A DNA stretch of 64,000 nucleotides from Fimbriimonadaceae bacterium. GTDB lineage: Bacteria; Armatimonadota; Fimbriimonadia; Fimbriimonadales; Fimbriimonadaceae. The stretch lies in NCBI GenBank assembly GCA_023957775.1, contig JAMLGR010000015.1, positions 1 to 64,000 on the forward strand, given 5' to 3'. The number at the start of each line of letters is the position of its first letter. The stretch's first letter is position 1. Below the pieces are notes generated by a model. The model saw only the letters and a program-made list of their open reading frames with translations, searched no databases and had not been told where the DNA came from. The position numbers and the translations under genes are program-made. Positions 24,614 to 33,947 of this stretch are shown piece after piece.

Positions 24614-25553
24614 GGATCGTTTCCGCCTCCGCCCAGACCTCTTCGGGCAGTTCCAGCCCGCTTGCCTTCGCGTTCTCTTCGATCTGCTCGGGCCGCGTCG
24701 CACCGATGATCACCGAACTCACGATGGCCTTGCGCAGGCACCATGCGAGGGCGAACTGGGCGGTCGTCGCGCCGTGCTTCTCCGCGAGGAGCTTGAGCTT
24801 CTGCACGCGGCCGAGCACGTCGTCGGTCAGGTTGTCGGCCATGAACATGTTCGACTTCTCGTCGGCCCCGCGGCTTCCCGCAGGAACCGGTGCGCCGGGG
24901 GCGTACTTGCCGGTCAGGACGCCCTGTGCGAGCGGCGAGAACACGACCAGCCCCATCCCCAGCTCCTCGCACGCAGGCATCACTTCGTTCTCGACGCCGC
25001 GGTTCAAGGCGTTGTACACGGGCTGGTTGCTCGACGGAGGATTGGCGTTCAGCTCGCGGGCGACCGAGGCCGCCTCGCGGATCCTCTCGGCGGGCCATTG
25101 GCTCACGCCCCAGTAGAGCACCTTGCCCTGCTTGATCAGCTCGTCGATCGCGCGCACGGTCTCGTCGACGGGCGTCTCCGGATCCATCCGGTGGAACTGG
25201 AAGAGGTCGATGTAGTCCGTTCCGAGCCGGGCGAGCGAGTTGTGCACCGATTCGACGATGTGCTTCTTGCTCAAACCCTGGTCGTTCGGGCGTTCGCTCA
25301 TCGGGAAGAAGCACTTGGTGGCGAGGAACAGGTCGTCGCGCCGGAAGTCGCCGATGACGCGGCCCAGCGCCTTCTCCGCCTCCCCCTTGTTGTAGACATC
25401 GGCGGTGTCGAAGAAGTTGATGCCGAGGTCGAACGCCTTGTGGACGAGGGTGCGGCCAGTGGTTTCGGCCACCGTGCGCCCGATCGTCAGCCAGCTTCCG
25501 AGCGCCACCTCGCTCACCTTGACGCCGCTGCGCCCCAACCGCCTGTAGTTCAT
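24594..25553 (-). CDS. aldo/keto reductase, K+-channel beta-subunit-like subfamily
   Basis: A 319-residue NADPH-dependent aldo/keto reductase. The catalytic tetrad is visible: Asp and Tyr in FDTADVYNKG, Lys in LATKCFF and His in FQFHRMDP. The C-terminal part has a cofactor-binding pattern (SSVIIGATRPEQIEEN) as in the Kv-beta/YghZ-type subfamily. These enzymes reduce aldehydes in the cytosol; the substrate is unknown. ATG 25553 is a clear start (MNYRRLGRSGVKVSEVALG). First gene of the likely operon AKR-ACT-lysC-folP. Confidence 0.92.
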   Translation of the reverse strand: MNYRRLGRSGVKVSEVALGSWLTIGRTVAETTGRTLVHKAFDLGINFFDTADVYNKGEAEKALGRVIGDFRRDDLFLATKCFFPMSERPNDQGLSKKHIVESVHNSLARLGTDYIDLFQFHRMDPETPVDETVRAIDELIKQGKVLYWGVSQWPAERIREAASVARELNANPPSSNQPVYNALNRGVENEVMPACEELGMGLVVFSPLAQGVLTGKYAPGAPVPAGSRGADEKSNMFMADNLTDDVLGRVQKLKLLAEKHGATTAQFALAWCLRKAIVSSVIIGATRPEQIEENAKASGLELPEEVWAEAETILGDTGN

Positions 25554-25571
25554 GGGCGAAGGTTACCTAGC

Positions 25572-25599
25572 GGGAATCGGGAATCGGGAATCGGGAGTC
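25572..25599. repeat. heptanucleotide repeat (GGGAATC)3 GGGAGTC
   Basis: Three GGGAATC units and one GGGAGTC variant in the 65-bp gap between the divergent aldo/keto reductase and cytochrome P460 genes, so it sits in the promoter region of both. The same two unit types occur at 38769-38796. Confidence 0.9.
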
Positions 25600-25618
25600 G
25601 GGGGTGTTAGTATGAGAC

Positions 25619-26179
25619 ATGGTGCACAGGCCGTTTGTGGCTCTCCTTGGCATGGGCGGGGTGTTGGCTTCTGTTTCAGCCCTCGCCCTGTTCCGTGGCC
25701 AGAACCCCTCGCCCCCAGACCGCCTTGGCGAGGTGAGGATGTTTCACACGTGGACCCGGGTGAACCCCGAGCCCGTGGAGATCGGCTACAGGGCGGACGC
25801 CTTGTGCGTCAACCCGAGCCCCGAACTCAGACACAAAGCAGAGTCCAACCCGCACCGCTTCAAGACCATCACGGTTTGGGTGAACGCCCAGGGCAAGCGC
25901 ACGATGATGCGGGGCGGGACGTTTCCCGTTGGCAGCGTGATCGTGAAGGAGAAGCGCCAAGAGAAGACCGGACCGGTCGAACTCTCCACGGTCATGATCA
26001 AACGCCCGAGGGGTTTCAACCCCTCTTGCGGAGATTGGGAGTTCGCCGTGCTGGACCGCTCGGGGGAGAAGGTGCAGGCCCGGGGAAAGCTCTCCACGTG
26101 CCAGGCTTGCCATGTGGAACAGGTCAAGACCGACTACGTGTTCCGTGGGTACGTGCCGAAGAACCCCGATCCGAGATGA
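25619..26179 (+). CDS. cytochrome P460 family protein
   Basis: A 186-residue exported haem protein. A signal peptide covers about residues 1-26. The rest matches the cytochrome P460 fold: FPVGSVIVKEK, GDWEFAVLD, and the c-type haem site CQACH (about residues 161-165) followed by KTDYVFRGY. Known P460 enzymes oxidise hydroxylamine or act on NO, using a Lys cross-linked haem; the cross-linking Lys cannot be proven from sequence. No hydroxylamine-pathway genes are nearby, so the physiological role is open. ATG 25619 lies just after the heptamer repeat. Confidence 0.85.
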   Translation: MVHRPFVALLGMGGVLASVSALALFRGQNPSPPDRLGEVRMFHTWTRVNPEPVEIGYRADALCVNPSPELRHKAESNPHRFKTITVWVNAQGKRTMMRGGTFPVGSVIVKEKRQEKTGPVELSTVMIKRPRGFNPSCGDWEFAVLDRSGEKVQARGKLSTCQACHVEQVKTDYVFRGYVPKNPDPR

Positions 26180-26184
26180 GCCGG

Positions 26185-26301
26185 CACGCCCGTCAAGCGG
26201 GCGTGGCACCCAACCCTCCCCCCCCCTTCGCCCCCCCATAGCGTTCTTTGCGTTCCTTGCGTGAAACCCTCCCCCCATAGCGTTCTTTGCGTTCCTTGCG
26301 T
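26185..26301. repeat. GC hairpin repeat followed by two 39-bp GCGTTCTTTGCG repeats
   Basis: A perfect hairpin CACGCCCG-TCAAG-CGGGCGTG (26185-26205) begins 6 bp after the P460 stop. After a C-rich run come two units starting CATAGCGTTCTTTGCG (26237 and 26276, period 39). The block separates the convergent P460 and GT-C genes and has the same two components, in the same order, as the array at 1928-2186. Confidence 0.88.
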
Positions 26302-26315
26302 GCCCCCCTCCCCCC

Positions 26316-28235
26316 TCAACGCACTTCGAAGAGCAGGCCCGACCGGAACTGCGCGACGAGTTGCAGGTCTCCCGCCCGAACCGCATCGGCCAGGAGCACT
26401 TTCCAACGGGTCTGGAACTGGTTCAGGAGCGCCTGCCGCTGCTCCTCCGGGAACGCGTTCCCTTCGGCGAGGCCCATCGACGCGAGCCACGGGCCCACGA
26501 AGCCGGGATCGGCCACCACCGGGCTCAGGCTCACGTACACGTGGGTGAAACCCTGCCGCTTGAGCGCGGCGGCGTACTCCCCACCCGTGTCCAGTGCCGC
26601 GTAAGGGATCTCGCTCGAGTGGCCGGGATTGGCCCAGAAGTAGGGCACGTCGAGGAAGTAGCCGAACACCTCGTCGTACAGCGCCACCTTGCCGCCCTTC
26701 ACCTGCTCGTTCAACGCTTGGCTCGGGGCGTAGAACGGCACGCGTCGCGTCAGGAACTCCTCGCGCGTGACCCGGCCCAAAGCCACGGGCAGACGGTCGT
26801 CGATCAGCAGGGTCTTGATCATCCATAACGAGTACGCCGCCTGGAGAGCGACGACGCCCGCCAAAACCGGCCCGGCGCGCAAGCGCACCGCCGCCCCGCC
26901 GGCGAGGATCGAGAGCGGTACGGCGAGGGTGAGGATGTACCGGCTCTGCTGGCTGAGCACGAACCAGAGCGCGAGGCTCAGCAACACCGAGGCGAGAACC
27001 GCGGCCTCCAAACGACGCCCCCGCCTCAGCCCCGCAAACGCCCACAAGAAACCGCCCGCCAACACCGCGACGCCCAGCGTGCCCAGCGGGTACTGCCCGC
27101 GGTTGATGAACGGCTCCGAGGCGGCGGCCAGCCCCACCACGGCCTCGCCAAAGGCGGTCAGATCGCGGCCGGATTCGGTCCTGCCGACACCGAACGACTG
27201 CTGTTCGTCTCGGTACACGTCGGCCTGGGGCTGGGACCAGTTGCGCCCCCCAAAGCGTTCGAAGAAGAACGGATAGACCGGGTTCCCCGTCCACGCGACG
27301 TTCTTCGCGTACCAAGGCGCGGCAAGGACGACCGCCAGGACGCCCATGAGCGCGGCCGCGCGCACGCCTTCGCGGAACCGCCCCAGCACGACCGCTCCGG
27401 CGCCCAGGACGGCAAGCCCGACGGCCAGCGACTGGAGGCCCGTGTACTTGGAGCCCATCGCTAGCCCGAGGCCGAGCCCCGCCAACACGGGCGGCGTACG
27501 GTCCTCCGATTGGTCCAGCCACGCTGCCACGAACCAAAGGCCCAACCCCGCGAACAACCCGTGGCCGATGTCGATGTAGGCGGTTCCGCTCTCCCAAAGC
27601 ACTGCGGGTATCCCGGCGAAGCAGAGGGCCGCCCACCACCCCGCCCGGGCGCCCCAACGACCCCGCGCCAACCCGAACAACGTCGCGAGGCCGAGCCCGA
27701 AGATCGCCACGGAGAACGCCTTCGCTCCGGACTCGCCGCCCCACTGCAGACCCCACGCGTACAGCAGGTCGATCGCGAGCGGGAAGTTCGAGTGATGGAT
27801 GAAGCTCACATAAGAGATCTGGCCCGCCGCGATCCACATCTTCGGCACGGCCAGGTGGTACGCCAGGGAGTCCCAATCCGACATGTCGCTGGGGGTGATC
27901 GCCCCCACCAGCGCGAAGAGCAGAGCGAGCGCGAGCGCCGCGACAAACGCCCACTCGCCCCCCTCGGGTTTGGCACCTCTCAGTTCGCCCTTCCGCCGCC
28001 ATCCGACCGCAAAGCCCCACAGCGAGAGCGCGAGGGGGAGCCCGAGGCCCCACTTCAGCCCCCCTGGAACCAAACCCACCAGCAACGAGGCGGTTCCGAG
28101 CAAGCCCAAGCCGAACAGGCCGCCCACGCCCCACGCCGCCGCCGGGTCCAACTCGTCGAGCCAGCGACTCAACATCGAGCGCCCCCATGCGGCCACTCCC
28201 GCGCACACCGCGAACGTGATCAGGGCACCCAGCAT
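26316..28235 (-). CDS. polytopic GT-C/ArnT-like membrane glycosyltransferase
   Basis: A 639-residue protein with about eleven to twelve membrane helices and a soluble C-terminal region (about 500-639). A first-loop acidic motif (DMSDWDSLAYHLAVPKMW, near residue 115) and a later YPFFFERFGG loop resemble the GT-C fold used by glycosyltransferase family 39/DUF1420-type proteins that take polyprenyl-phosphate sugars at the outer face. Donor and acceptor are unknown. ATG 28235 is the start. Single gene between repeat blocks; it could serve glycoprotein or LPS decoration. Confidence 0.7.
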   Translation of the reverse strand: MLGALITFAVCAGVAAWGRSMLSRWLDELDPAAAWGVGGLFGLGLLGTASLLVGLVPGGLKWGLGLPLALSLWGFAVGWRRKGELRGAKPEGGEWAFVAALALALLFALVGAITPSDMSDWDSLAYHLAVPKMWIAAGQISYVSFIHHSNFPLAIDLLYAWGLQWGGESGAKAFSVAIFGLGLATLFGLARGRWGARAGWWAALCFAGIPAVLWESGTAYIDIGHGLFAGLGLWFVAAWLDQSEDRTPPVLAGLGLGLAMGSKYTGLQSLAVGLAVLGAGAVVLGRFREGVRAAALMGVLAVVLAAPWYAKNVAWTGNPVYPFFFERFGGRNWSQPQADVYRDEQQSFGVGRTESGRDLTAFGEAVVGLAAASEPFINRGQYPLGTLGVAVLAGGFLWAFAGLRRGRRLEAAVLASVLLSLALWFVLSQQSRYILTLAVPLSILAGGAAVRLRAGPVLAGVVALQAAYSLWMIKTLLIDDRLPVALGRVTREEFLTRRVPFYAPSQALNEQVKGGKVALYDEVFGYFLDVPYFWANPGHSSEIPYAALDTGGEYAAALKRQGFTHVYVSLSPVVADPGFVGPWLASMGLAEGNAFPEEQRQALLNQFQTRWKVLLADAVRAGDLQLVAQFRSGLLFEVR

Positions 28236-28246
28236 GGGCTTAGTAT

Positions 28247-28267
28247 GGTTTGTGGTTTGTGGTTTGT
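28247..28267. repeat. heptanucleotide repeat (GGTTTGT)3
   Basis: Three GGTTTGT units at 28247, 28254 and 28261, followed by GGTTCCTTGCGTG, the end of the other repeat family. It lies in the 73-bp gap between the divergent GT-C gene and the ABC-2 permease gene. Confidence 0.88.
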
Positions 28268-28308
28268 GGTTCCTTGCGTGCCACCATGGCTTTGGGTAAC
28301 GTCCCCTC

Positions 28309-29094
28309 GTGGGGCGGTATCGACGGGTCTATCGCGCGTTCTTCAGCAGCTCTCTCGCAAGGGAGCTGGAGTTTCGTGCAAATTTCTTCGCCAAAGTTGG
28401 TGAAAACCTGGTGTGGACGGGGTTCTTCGTCCTCATCGTCCTCGTGATCTACCGGAACACGGACAGCGTCGCGGGCTGGTCCCGCGGAGACGCGTTTGTG
28501 CTCATCGCAAGCTGTTTCCTGTTGGAATCTCTTCACTCGGCGTTCTGTTTTTCGCTCCTCGAAATCCCCGAGCAGGTGCGCAAGGGCACGCTGGATTTCG
28601 TGCTGGTGAAGCCGGTCGATCCCCAGTTCTGGGTTTCGCTCCGTCGCTTCAACTTCAGCCAGGGCGGAACGATGCTGGCGGGCGTGGGCCTGCTGATCGC
28701 CGGGATGGTCATGACCGGGCAGCATCCCTCGCCGGCACAGTGGATCGCCTACGTCTCCCTGCTTCTCAGCGGGCTGATCCTCTTCTACTCGTTCAACCTC
28801 GCCCTGATGACGCTCGGGATCTGGTTGGTTCGTGTGGACAATCTCTGGGTGCTCAGCGAATCGGTGCTCCAGGTGTCCCGCTTCCCGCTCGACATCTTCG
28901 GCGTCTCGCTGCGGCGGTTGCTGACCTACGCCCTCCCCCTCGCCTTCATCGCGACTATCCCGACGCGCCAGCTCATCCAGGGGTTGGACGTGCCGATGCT
29001 GACCCTTGGATTGGTGTGGTCCCTGGGTGCCTTGGCCGCCGCCAGAGCGTTTTGGAAGTTCGCGCTCACGCGCTACCAGAGCGCGTCGAGTTAG
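28309..29094 (+). CDS. ABC-2 family transporter permease
   Basis: A 261-residue inner-membrane protein with six predicted helices and a cytoplasmic N-terminus, matching the DUF990/ABC-2 permease family that pairs with an ATPase to export lipids, polysaccharides or drugs. Diagnostic text: LEIPEQVRKGTLDFVLVKPV, the coupling region after helix 2. The start is GTG 28309 (MGRYRRVYRAFF). No ATPase gene is adjacent in this window, and the usual second permease is also missing, so the rest of the transporter is encoded elsewhere. The stop overlaps the lptD stop by 4 nt, tail to tail. Confidence 0.8.
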   Translation: MGRYRRVYRAFFSSSLARELEFRANFFAKVGENLVWTGFFVLIVLVIYRNTDSVAGWSRGDAFVLIASCFLLESLHSAFCFSLLEIPEQVRKGTLDFVLVKPVDPQFWVSLRRFNFSQGGTMLAGVGLLIAGMVMTGQHPSPAQWIAYVSLLLSGLILFYSFNLALMTLGIWLVRVDNLWVLSESVLQVSRFPLDIFGVSLRRLLTYALPLAFIATIPTRQLIQGLDVPMLTLGLVWSLGALAAARAFWKFALTRYQSASS

Positions 29095-31409
29095 AAATCG
29101 CGGCCGGTGCCGCCGCCGATCGCCTGGCCCCGCTGGCCGGTGCCGTAGCCCGTATTGAACGGGAACGCCTTCAGGCGGAAGAAGAAGTTGATCTCCCGCC
29201 CGCTGCGGAAGCCGAGCGGGTTGTCGATGATCTGCAGGACCGCTTCGGCGCAGTGCAGATCGTAACGGAAGTCGAAGTGGCGGGCCTCGAACTGCTTGAG
29301 GTAGCCGTTGTACACGAGGTCGGTGCTGGCCTGGAACCGGCCCCACTTGAGGTTCAGCACCGAAACAGCGACCTGGCCCCACTGCTTCCGGATGCCGTCG
29401 TACCGGGCGCTGGCCCGCACCAGGGTGGCCCCGGGCTTGTACGCCACGTCCAAGCGCAGGTTGCTCCACCCCTTCTGGTACGGGTCGTAGGTCGAGTTCG
29501 CCCGGAAGAGCAGCCACTTCGCCGGCTCGTACTCCACCCGAACGCCCACGGTCTGCCAGTTGGTGCTCGAGAGGTTCTTGCCCAACAGGTCGTAGCCGGT
29601 CTGCACCGCCAGAAGCACCGTGGGCACGGGACGGATGTTGATGTCGGCGAACACCTGGTGGTACTCGCCGCTGCGGTCGAGTTGGAGCGGGGAGAAGCCG
29701 AACGGGCGCAGGTAGTTGTAACGCACGTTCACGCCCGTGTCCTTGCCCAACTTGTAGCGGGCGTTCGCTCCCATCCCCACGACGTACTGCGCGGTGTCGT
29801 CGCTGTAGACGCCTTGCCGGAACTTTCCGTCCCAGTTGAACGTGAACTTCTTGCCGCTCGTGTCCGGGCGCTGAAAGGCAAAGTCGAAATAGCCTCTCGA
29901 GATGCGGCTGCGGGATCTCGAGTCCACGAACTCTCCCAACGAAAGCTGCGTTTGGAAGGGCATTCCGAGGCCTGCCCGCTCGCTTCCGAACATCTGCTGC
30001 GAACTGGACCGGAGGGTGAAGACTGGCGTCCGGTCCGAAGCGCTGAAGAAGTTCGTCGTTTCGCCCACCGGAATGCTCCGGATGTACTCCAACTCCGCGG
30101 TGGCGCGCTGGAGGTCCTGCTGGCCCCGAAAGCGCACGTCGAGCTGTTGGCGTTCGATCGGCGTGCCCGACGAGAACTCGCTCTTGTTCGCCACCAGGTT
30201 GAGATCCAGCGTCGTGCGCAGGGCCTTCGACCACGTGCGCTGGTCGGAGAGCGTCGTCGTCTGCTGCTCGAACGAGAAACCCGGGCTGTTGTTCCCCGTG
30301 CGCATGAAGCTCAGCCGCGTGTTCGAGGCCCCTTGTCGGTACATGAGGTTGCCCCTGGTGCTGAGCAAGGTGCTTTGGGGGGCCGTCAGGTAGTTGTTGC
30401 GCTGATACTCGTTGGACACGTCGATCGTGAACGCGCCGAAGGTCTGCGAGTGGCGGTTCGACGCCTGCAGACTTCCTGGGCCGCCCGTCAGGCCGAACAC
30501 TTGGATCTGGCCGCTCGATTTCGCGTGCTCGTACCGATAGTCCGCGCCCAGCCCGCCCCCGAGCTTGGTGTAGTAGTCCACGCGCGCGTCGAGCGAGGTC
30601 CTCGGCGACGGCAGCGGCACCCCGGTCCGCGTGCGCACGTAGTAGCCCTCGTCGCGGCTCTGGCCCACGTCGGGGAGATACCGGTCCGAGTAATCCTCGA
30701 GCGGAATCGACACGTAAGGCAGCCGCAGGATGCGATGGTCGAGAATGCGGATCTCCACATCGCGAAGGATCAGTCGCCGGCCTGGACGGACGGTGGCGAA
30801 CCGCGAATCCAGCACGTAGTGCGGGTGGTCGAGATTGCAGGTGGTGAAGTACGACTGCGACGCGAACGCTTCGCGCTCGGAACCGTACGTCAGCTTCCCT
30901 CCCAAATACACGTCGTCGAGGGTCCTGCCCTTGAGGAAGCTGGGACGGAGCTGCGCTTCGCCGTCGGTGGCGCGAAACGACCGCTCCTTGAACATGACCT
31001 GGACCGCCCCGCCGGTCACCACCGAGTCGATCCCGATGAGCTTGACTTGGCCCGTGAGGAAGAACACCTGCGTGTCGAGGTCTCCCTCCACGCGGTTCGC
31101 GAATATGTCGTACCCTTCGTACTGCACATGCACCCCGCCATCGAGCACGATCTGCTGCCCGACTCGCTCCACCGTGCCGGTTTGGAGGATCTGGAGCGTT
31201 CGGTCTTGGCTCTGCGGAGGGGGAAGGGCGCCCGATTTGGGAGGCAGTCCGGGAAAGCCGGACGGCTCCTGGGGATCCAGACGGGGCGGCGGTTTGATCA
31301 GTCCTCGATCGGTCAGAACCCGAAATCCCGCGCTGATCGGGGTCGTCGGTAACTGGGCAAGGGCCAGGCCGGCGAGCCCGAGGCAAGGCGTGATCGCCAG
31401 GGCTCTCAC
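29091..31409 (-). CDS. lptD: LPS-assembly outer-membrane protein LptD
   Basis: A 772-residue outer-membrane protein. A GTG start gives a signal peptide (VRALAITPCLGLAGLALAQ). An OstA/LptA-like beta-jellyroll lies at about 60-200 (GQQIVLDGGVHVQYEGYDIFA) and a long C-terminal beta-barrel follows from about 220, with LRLPYVSIPLEDYSDRYLPD at its entrance, as in LptD. It inserts lipopolysaccharide into the outer leaflet. The GTGA at 31406-31409 overlaps the LptF/G stop. No LptE gene is present. Its presence indicates a diderm envelope with LPS. Confidence 0.88.
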   Translation of the reverse strand: MRALAITPCLGLAGLALAQLPTTPISAGFRVLTDRGLIKPPPRLDPQEPSGFPGLPPKSGALPPPQSQDRTLQILQTGTVERVGQQIVLDGGVHVQYEGYDIFANRVEGDLDTQVFFLTGQVKLIGIDSVVTGGAVQVMFKERSFRATDGEAQLRPSFLKGRTLDDVYLGGKLTYGSEREAFASQSYFTTCNLDHPHYVLDSRFATVRPGRRLILRDVEIRILDHRILRLPYVSIPLEDYSDRYLPDVGQSRDEGYYVRTRTGVPLPSPRTSLDARVDYYTKLGGGLGADYRYEHAKSSGQIQVFGLTGGPGSLQASNRHSQTFGAFTIDVSNEYQRNNYLTAPQSTLLSTRGNLMYRQGASNTRLSFMRTGNNSPGFSFEQQTTTLSDQRTWSKALRTTLDLNLVANKSEFSSGTPIERQQLDVRFRGQQDLQRATAELEYIRSIPVGETTNFFSASDRTPVFTLRSSSQQMFGSERAGLGMPFQTQLSLGEFVDSRSRSRISRGYFDFAFQRPDTSGKKFTFNWDGKFRQGVYSDDTAQYVVGMGANARYKLGKDTGVNVRYNYLRPFGFSPLQLDRSGEYHQVFADINIRPVPTVLLAVQTGYDLLGKNLSSTNWQTVGVRVEYEPAKWLLFRANSTYDPYQKGWSNLRLDVAYKPGATLVRASARYDGIRKQWGQVAVSVLNLKWGRFQASTDLVYNGYLKQFEARHFDFRYDLHCAEAVLQIIDNPLGFRSGREINFFFRLKAFPFNTGYGTGQRGQAIGGGTGRDF

Positions 31410-32473
31410 TCCAACCTCCGAAGGCCGATCAGACCCAAGACCGCAAACAACACGTTGGGCAGCCAAGCCGCCACCACCGGACTCAGCCACCCTTCCTTTC
31501 CGAAGATCTCCGTCGACACGACGTGCACGTTGTAGTAGAGAAAAACGAGCACGATGCTGAGGAGCACCCCCACGAACCCGCTCCGCGAGAGCCAGATCGC
31601 AAACACCGGCCCGACGATGGCGAACACGAGGCACGCGGCCGGCACGCTGTAGCGCACGTAATACGCGACCCGCAGGGATCGCGTGTCCCGACCGAAGCGC
31701 TCGCCCTCGTCGATGGCCTTCTGCAACTGGGCCGCGGTCTGCTCTTCGGGCGCGGGATCGAGGAAGAGCTGATCGACCGTGATGGGCTCTTCAATGCGGA
31801 AATCGCGCACCTGGAAGTGCTGCACCCGCTCGCCCTTGAACGTCCAGATGCGGGCCTTGGGAAGGCTCCAGTTGCCCTTCTGGTAATCCCCGAAGTCCGC
31901 GAGGTAGAAGACGATTTCGCCGACCCGGGGACGCTCGACGAGCATGACGTTGGAAAGCAGGATCGAACCGTCGGGCGCGCGGTTCACCGTCCCGATAAAC
32001 GCCGTGAACGCGCGCAGCCGCACCGTCACGTTGGACTGGAACTCCGGCCCCGCGCTGAGCAGGGCGACCTGCTGTTCCACCTTGCGCGCCTCGCGTTGAG
32101 CCACGGGCACCACGCGCTCCACCAGGTAGAAGTTGGCGAGGGAGACGACGAGGCCAAAGGCCGCCACGGGCAGGATCACGCGAAGCAGCCGCACCCCGGC
32201 GCCGCGGATCGCCGTCAGCTCCGATTCGCGCGCGAGGCGCGACATCGCCAGCGAGGACGCGAGCGCCATGCCCACCGGGAGCGTCATCACCAGATAGCTG
32301 GGTGTGCGGAACATCAGGCTTTGGAGGATGGCGGACGCCGGCACGGACTGCAGCGAGAAGGCCTTGAACTGCGCGATGAGCTGGTTTGCCTGGAACATCA
32401 GCACCACGGCGATCGTGCCGATCAGAAATGGCACCACCAGCTCGCGCAGGACGTAGCGGTCGAGGTGTTTCAC
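31406..32473 (-). CDS. LptF/LptG family LPS export permease
   Basis: A 355-residue protein of the YjgP/YjgQ family: three N-terminal helices, a periplasmic beta-domain (about 120-260) and three C-terminal helices. Conserved text includes DRYVLRELVVPFLIG at the N-terminus and ESELTAIRGAGVRLLR, the cytoplasmic coupling segment that contacts LptB. LptF and LptG normally form a heterodimer; only one homologue is here, so the partner is elsewhere or the protein is a homodimer. GTG 32473 overlaps the stop of the zinc-ribbon gene (GTGA), and its own stop overlaps lptD. Confidence 0.9.
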   Translation of the reverse strand: MKHLDRYVLRELVVPFLIGTIAVVLMFQANQLIAQFKAFSLQSVPASAILQSLMFRTPSYLVMTLPVGMALASSLAMSRLARESELTAIRGAGVRLLRVILPVAAFGLVVSLANFYLVERVVPVAQREARKVEQQVALLSAGPEFQSNVTVRLRAFTAFIGTVNRAPDGSILLSNVMLVERPRVGEIVFYLADFGDYQKGNWSLPKARIWTFKGERVQHFQVRDFRIEEPITVDQLFLDPAPEEQTAAQLQKAIDEGERFGRDTRSLRVAYYVRYSVPAACLVFAIVGPVFAIWLSRSGFVGVLLSIVLVFLYYNVHVVSTEIFGKEGWLSPVVAAWLPNVLFAVLGLIGLRRLE

Positions 32474-33273
32474 AGCACGACCTGCCGCCTCTCCGGCCGA
32501 AACGCAAGCCACAGCACGCCGCCCACCAGTGCGAACAAGACGACGATCGCCAAAACCGCCACGACCGGCGGAAGCGCCGCGGCCGCCGAAGGAATGCCGA
32601 CCATCGCCAAGATCGCAGAGATCCACACCGCGACGAGCTTGCGGGCGGTCCGATCGCCGCTCCACCGCCCCTGCGCCCAGTCCAACAGGAAAGGCGCCCG
32701 GCACCGGCTGCAGTACAGGTCTCCGGGACCGTTCGACTCGCCGCACGCCGCGCAGACGATCGGGCGGGACGCGTCGGGGTAGGCGCCTTGAGCCTTCCAC
32801 TTCGCCGCTTCCCGCAACTCGGCGGTGAAGTGGGCTTCGGGCAATCCGTGCAACGCCGCATAGGCGATTGCGGCCGCGTGGCCCGGAAGGCCCTTCTGCG
32901 CGATCACCCGCGCGATGCGGAGGCGCGCGCCGACGTTGTCCGGCTTCTCCTTGAGCGCGTCGTGCGCGCTGGCCAACGACTCGTCGTCGATCCGGGCGAG
33001 CGCGCGTCGGTCCAGGGCGGCGCGCAAGCTCGGAAACAGCACCACACCGAGGACGGCGACCATCAGGAAGACCGGCGACAAGGCGGGGGTGGGAGGGTTC
33101 AGGGTGAACCCGCCGAGCACGAAGGCCGCGATGACGCCGGGGATTCCGAACACCACGTCGATGTCGCCCTGGATCATCCAGTGCACGAGGGAGATCACCC
33201 AGATCGCGACGGGAATCCAGACGACGCAGCCTCCGAAGAAGACCAAAGGGTGCTCGGTGATGCGCTCGAGCAT
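32470..33273 (-). CDS. zinc-ribbon membrane protein of unknown function
   Basis: A 267-residue protein I do not recognise. Two helix pairs flank a soluble part: helices at about 10-31 and 40-58, one at 67-82, then a helical segment (90-160) that looks like one or two TPR-type repeats, then a four-Cys zinc ribbon (Cys174, 177, 188, 191), and two helices at 212-256. It starts at ATG 33273, 2 bp after plsY, and overlaps the LptF/G start by 4 nt, so it is translated with envelope genes. A role in membrane lipid or LPS traffic is guilt by association only. Confidence 0.75.
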   Translation of the reverse strand: MLERITEHPLVFFGGCVVWIPVAIWVISLVHWMIQGDIDVVFGIPGVIAAFVLGGFTLNPPTPALSPVFLMVAVLGVVLFPSLRAALDRRALARIDDESLASAHDALKEKPDNVGARLRIARVIAQKGLPGHAAAIAYAALHGLPEAHFTAELREAAKWKAQGAYPDASRPIVCAACGESNGPGDLYCSRCRAPFLLDWAQGRWSGDRTARKLVAVWISAILAMVGIPSAAAALPPVVAVLAIVVLFALVGGVLWLAFRPERRQVVL

Positions 33274-33275
33274 GG

Positions 33276-33947
33276 CTACTTCTCGGACGCGCCTCCCGGG
33301 TCTTCCGGTGCGTCTGCCAATGGACCTCCCCGTTGCGAGGCCGCCTTCTCCTTCGAATCGCTCAGCGAGAACTTCGCTTCGGTCCCGGCGAGGAGGCGCC
33401 GGATGTTGGGAAGGTGCCGGACCGTCACCCACACCCCCAGCGCCCCAAAAACCCCCATCAGCGTGGCCGATCGTCCGTACAGCAGGCCGAAGCCGATCAT
33501 CGCCACGGCAGAGACGACCGAGGACAAACTCACGTAGCCGCTGAGTCCGAACGAGATCAGGAACGCGCCGAAGGCCGAGAGCGCGACCGCGGGGCTGCTT
33601 CCGAGAAGGGCGCCCAGGCCCGTGCTGATGCCCTTGCCACCCTTGAAATTGAGGAATGGGGAGAGCGAGTGCCCAAGTACCGCGAACAAGCCCACGGCCA
33701 GCGCCCACTCCTCAGAACCCGTGCGGGCCCGGACGATCATCGCCGGCACCAAACCCTTCAGCACGTCGAGGACAAACACCAAGAGAGCCGGCTTCTTGCC
33801 AAGCGCGCGGTAGACGTTGGTGGCCCCCACGTTGCCGCTTCCGACCTGGAACAGGTCGACGCCGTACCGGCGCGCGGTCAGGACCCCGAAAGGAACCGCA
33901 CCCAGAAAGTAGGCGAACACGAACCAGATAGCCAACTCGAATGTCAT
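33276..33947 (-). CDS. plsY: acyl-phosphate:glycerol-3-phosphate acyltransferase PlsY
   Basis: A 223-residue inner-membrane acyltransferase making lysophosphatidate from glycerol-3-phosphate. PlsY signatures are intact: GSGNVGATNVYRALG, GHSLSPFLNFKGGKGIST, and a third loop near VRHLPNIRRLLAGTE. The C-terminal tail of about 25 residues after AKFSLSD is longer than usual and charged. Its ATG overlaps the glnE stop (ATGA, 33944-33947). Confidence 0.96.
   Translation of the reverse strand: MTFELAIWFVFAYFLGAVPFGVLTARRYGVDLFQVGSGNVGATNVYRALGKKPALLVFVLDVLKGLVPAMIVRARTGSEEWALAVGLFAVLGHSLSPFLNFKGGKGISTGLGALLGSSPAVALSAFGAFLISFGLSGYVSLSSVVSAVAMIGFGLLYGRSATLMGVFGALGVWVTVRHLPNIRRLLAGTEAKFSLSDSKEKAASQRGGPLADAPEDPGGASEK

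Noticed and set aside
25572-25599. GGGAATC tract as an operator for the P460 gene
   Set aside because: The same heptamer lies inside the coding end of another gene (38769), so a specific operator role is not supported.
28413-31352. A 979-residue plus-strand frame opposite lptD
   Set aside because: Product has no recognisable domain and is antisense to a well-conserved LptD with start, signal peptide and operon overlaps.
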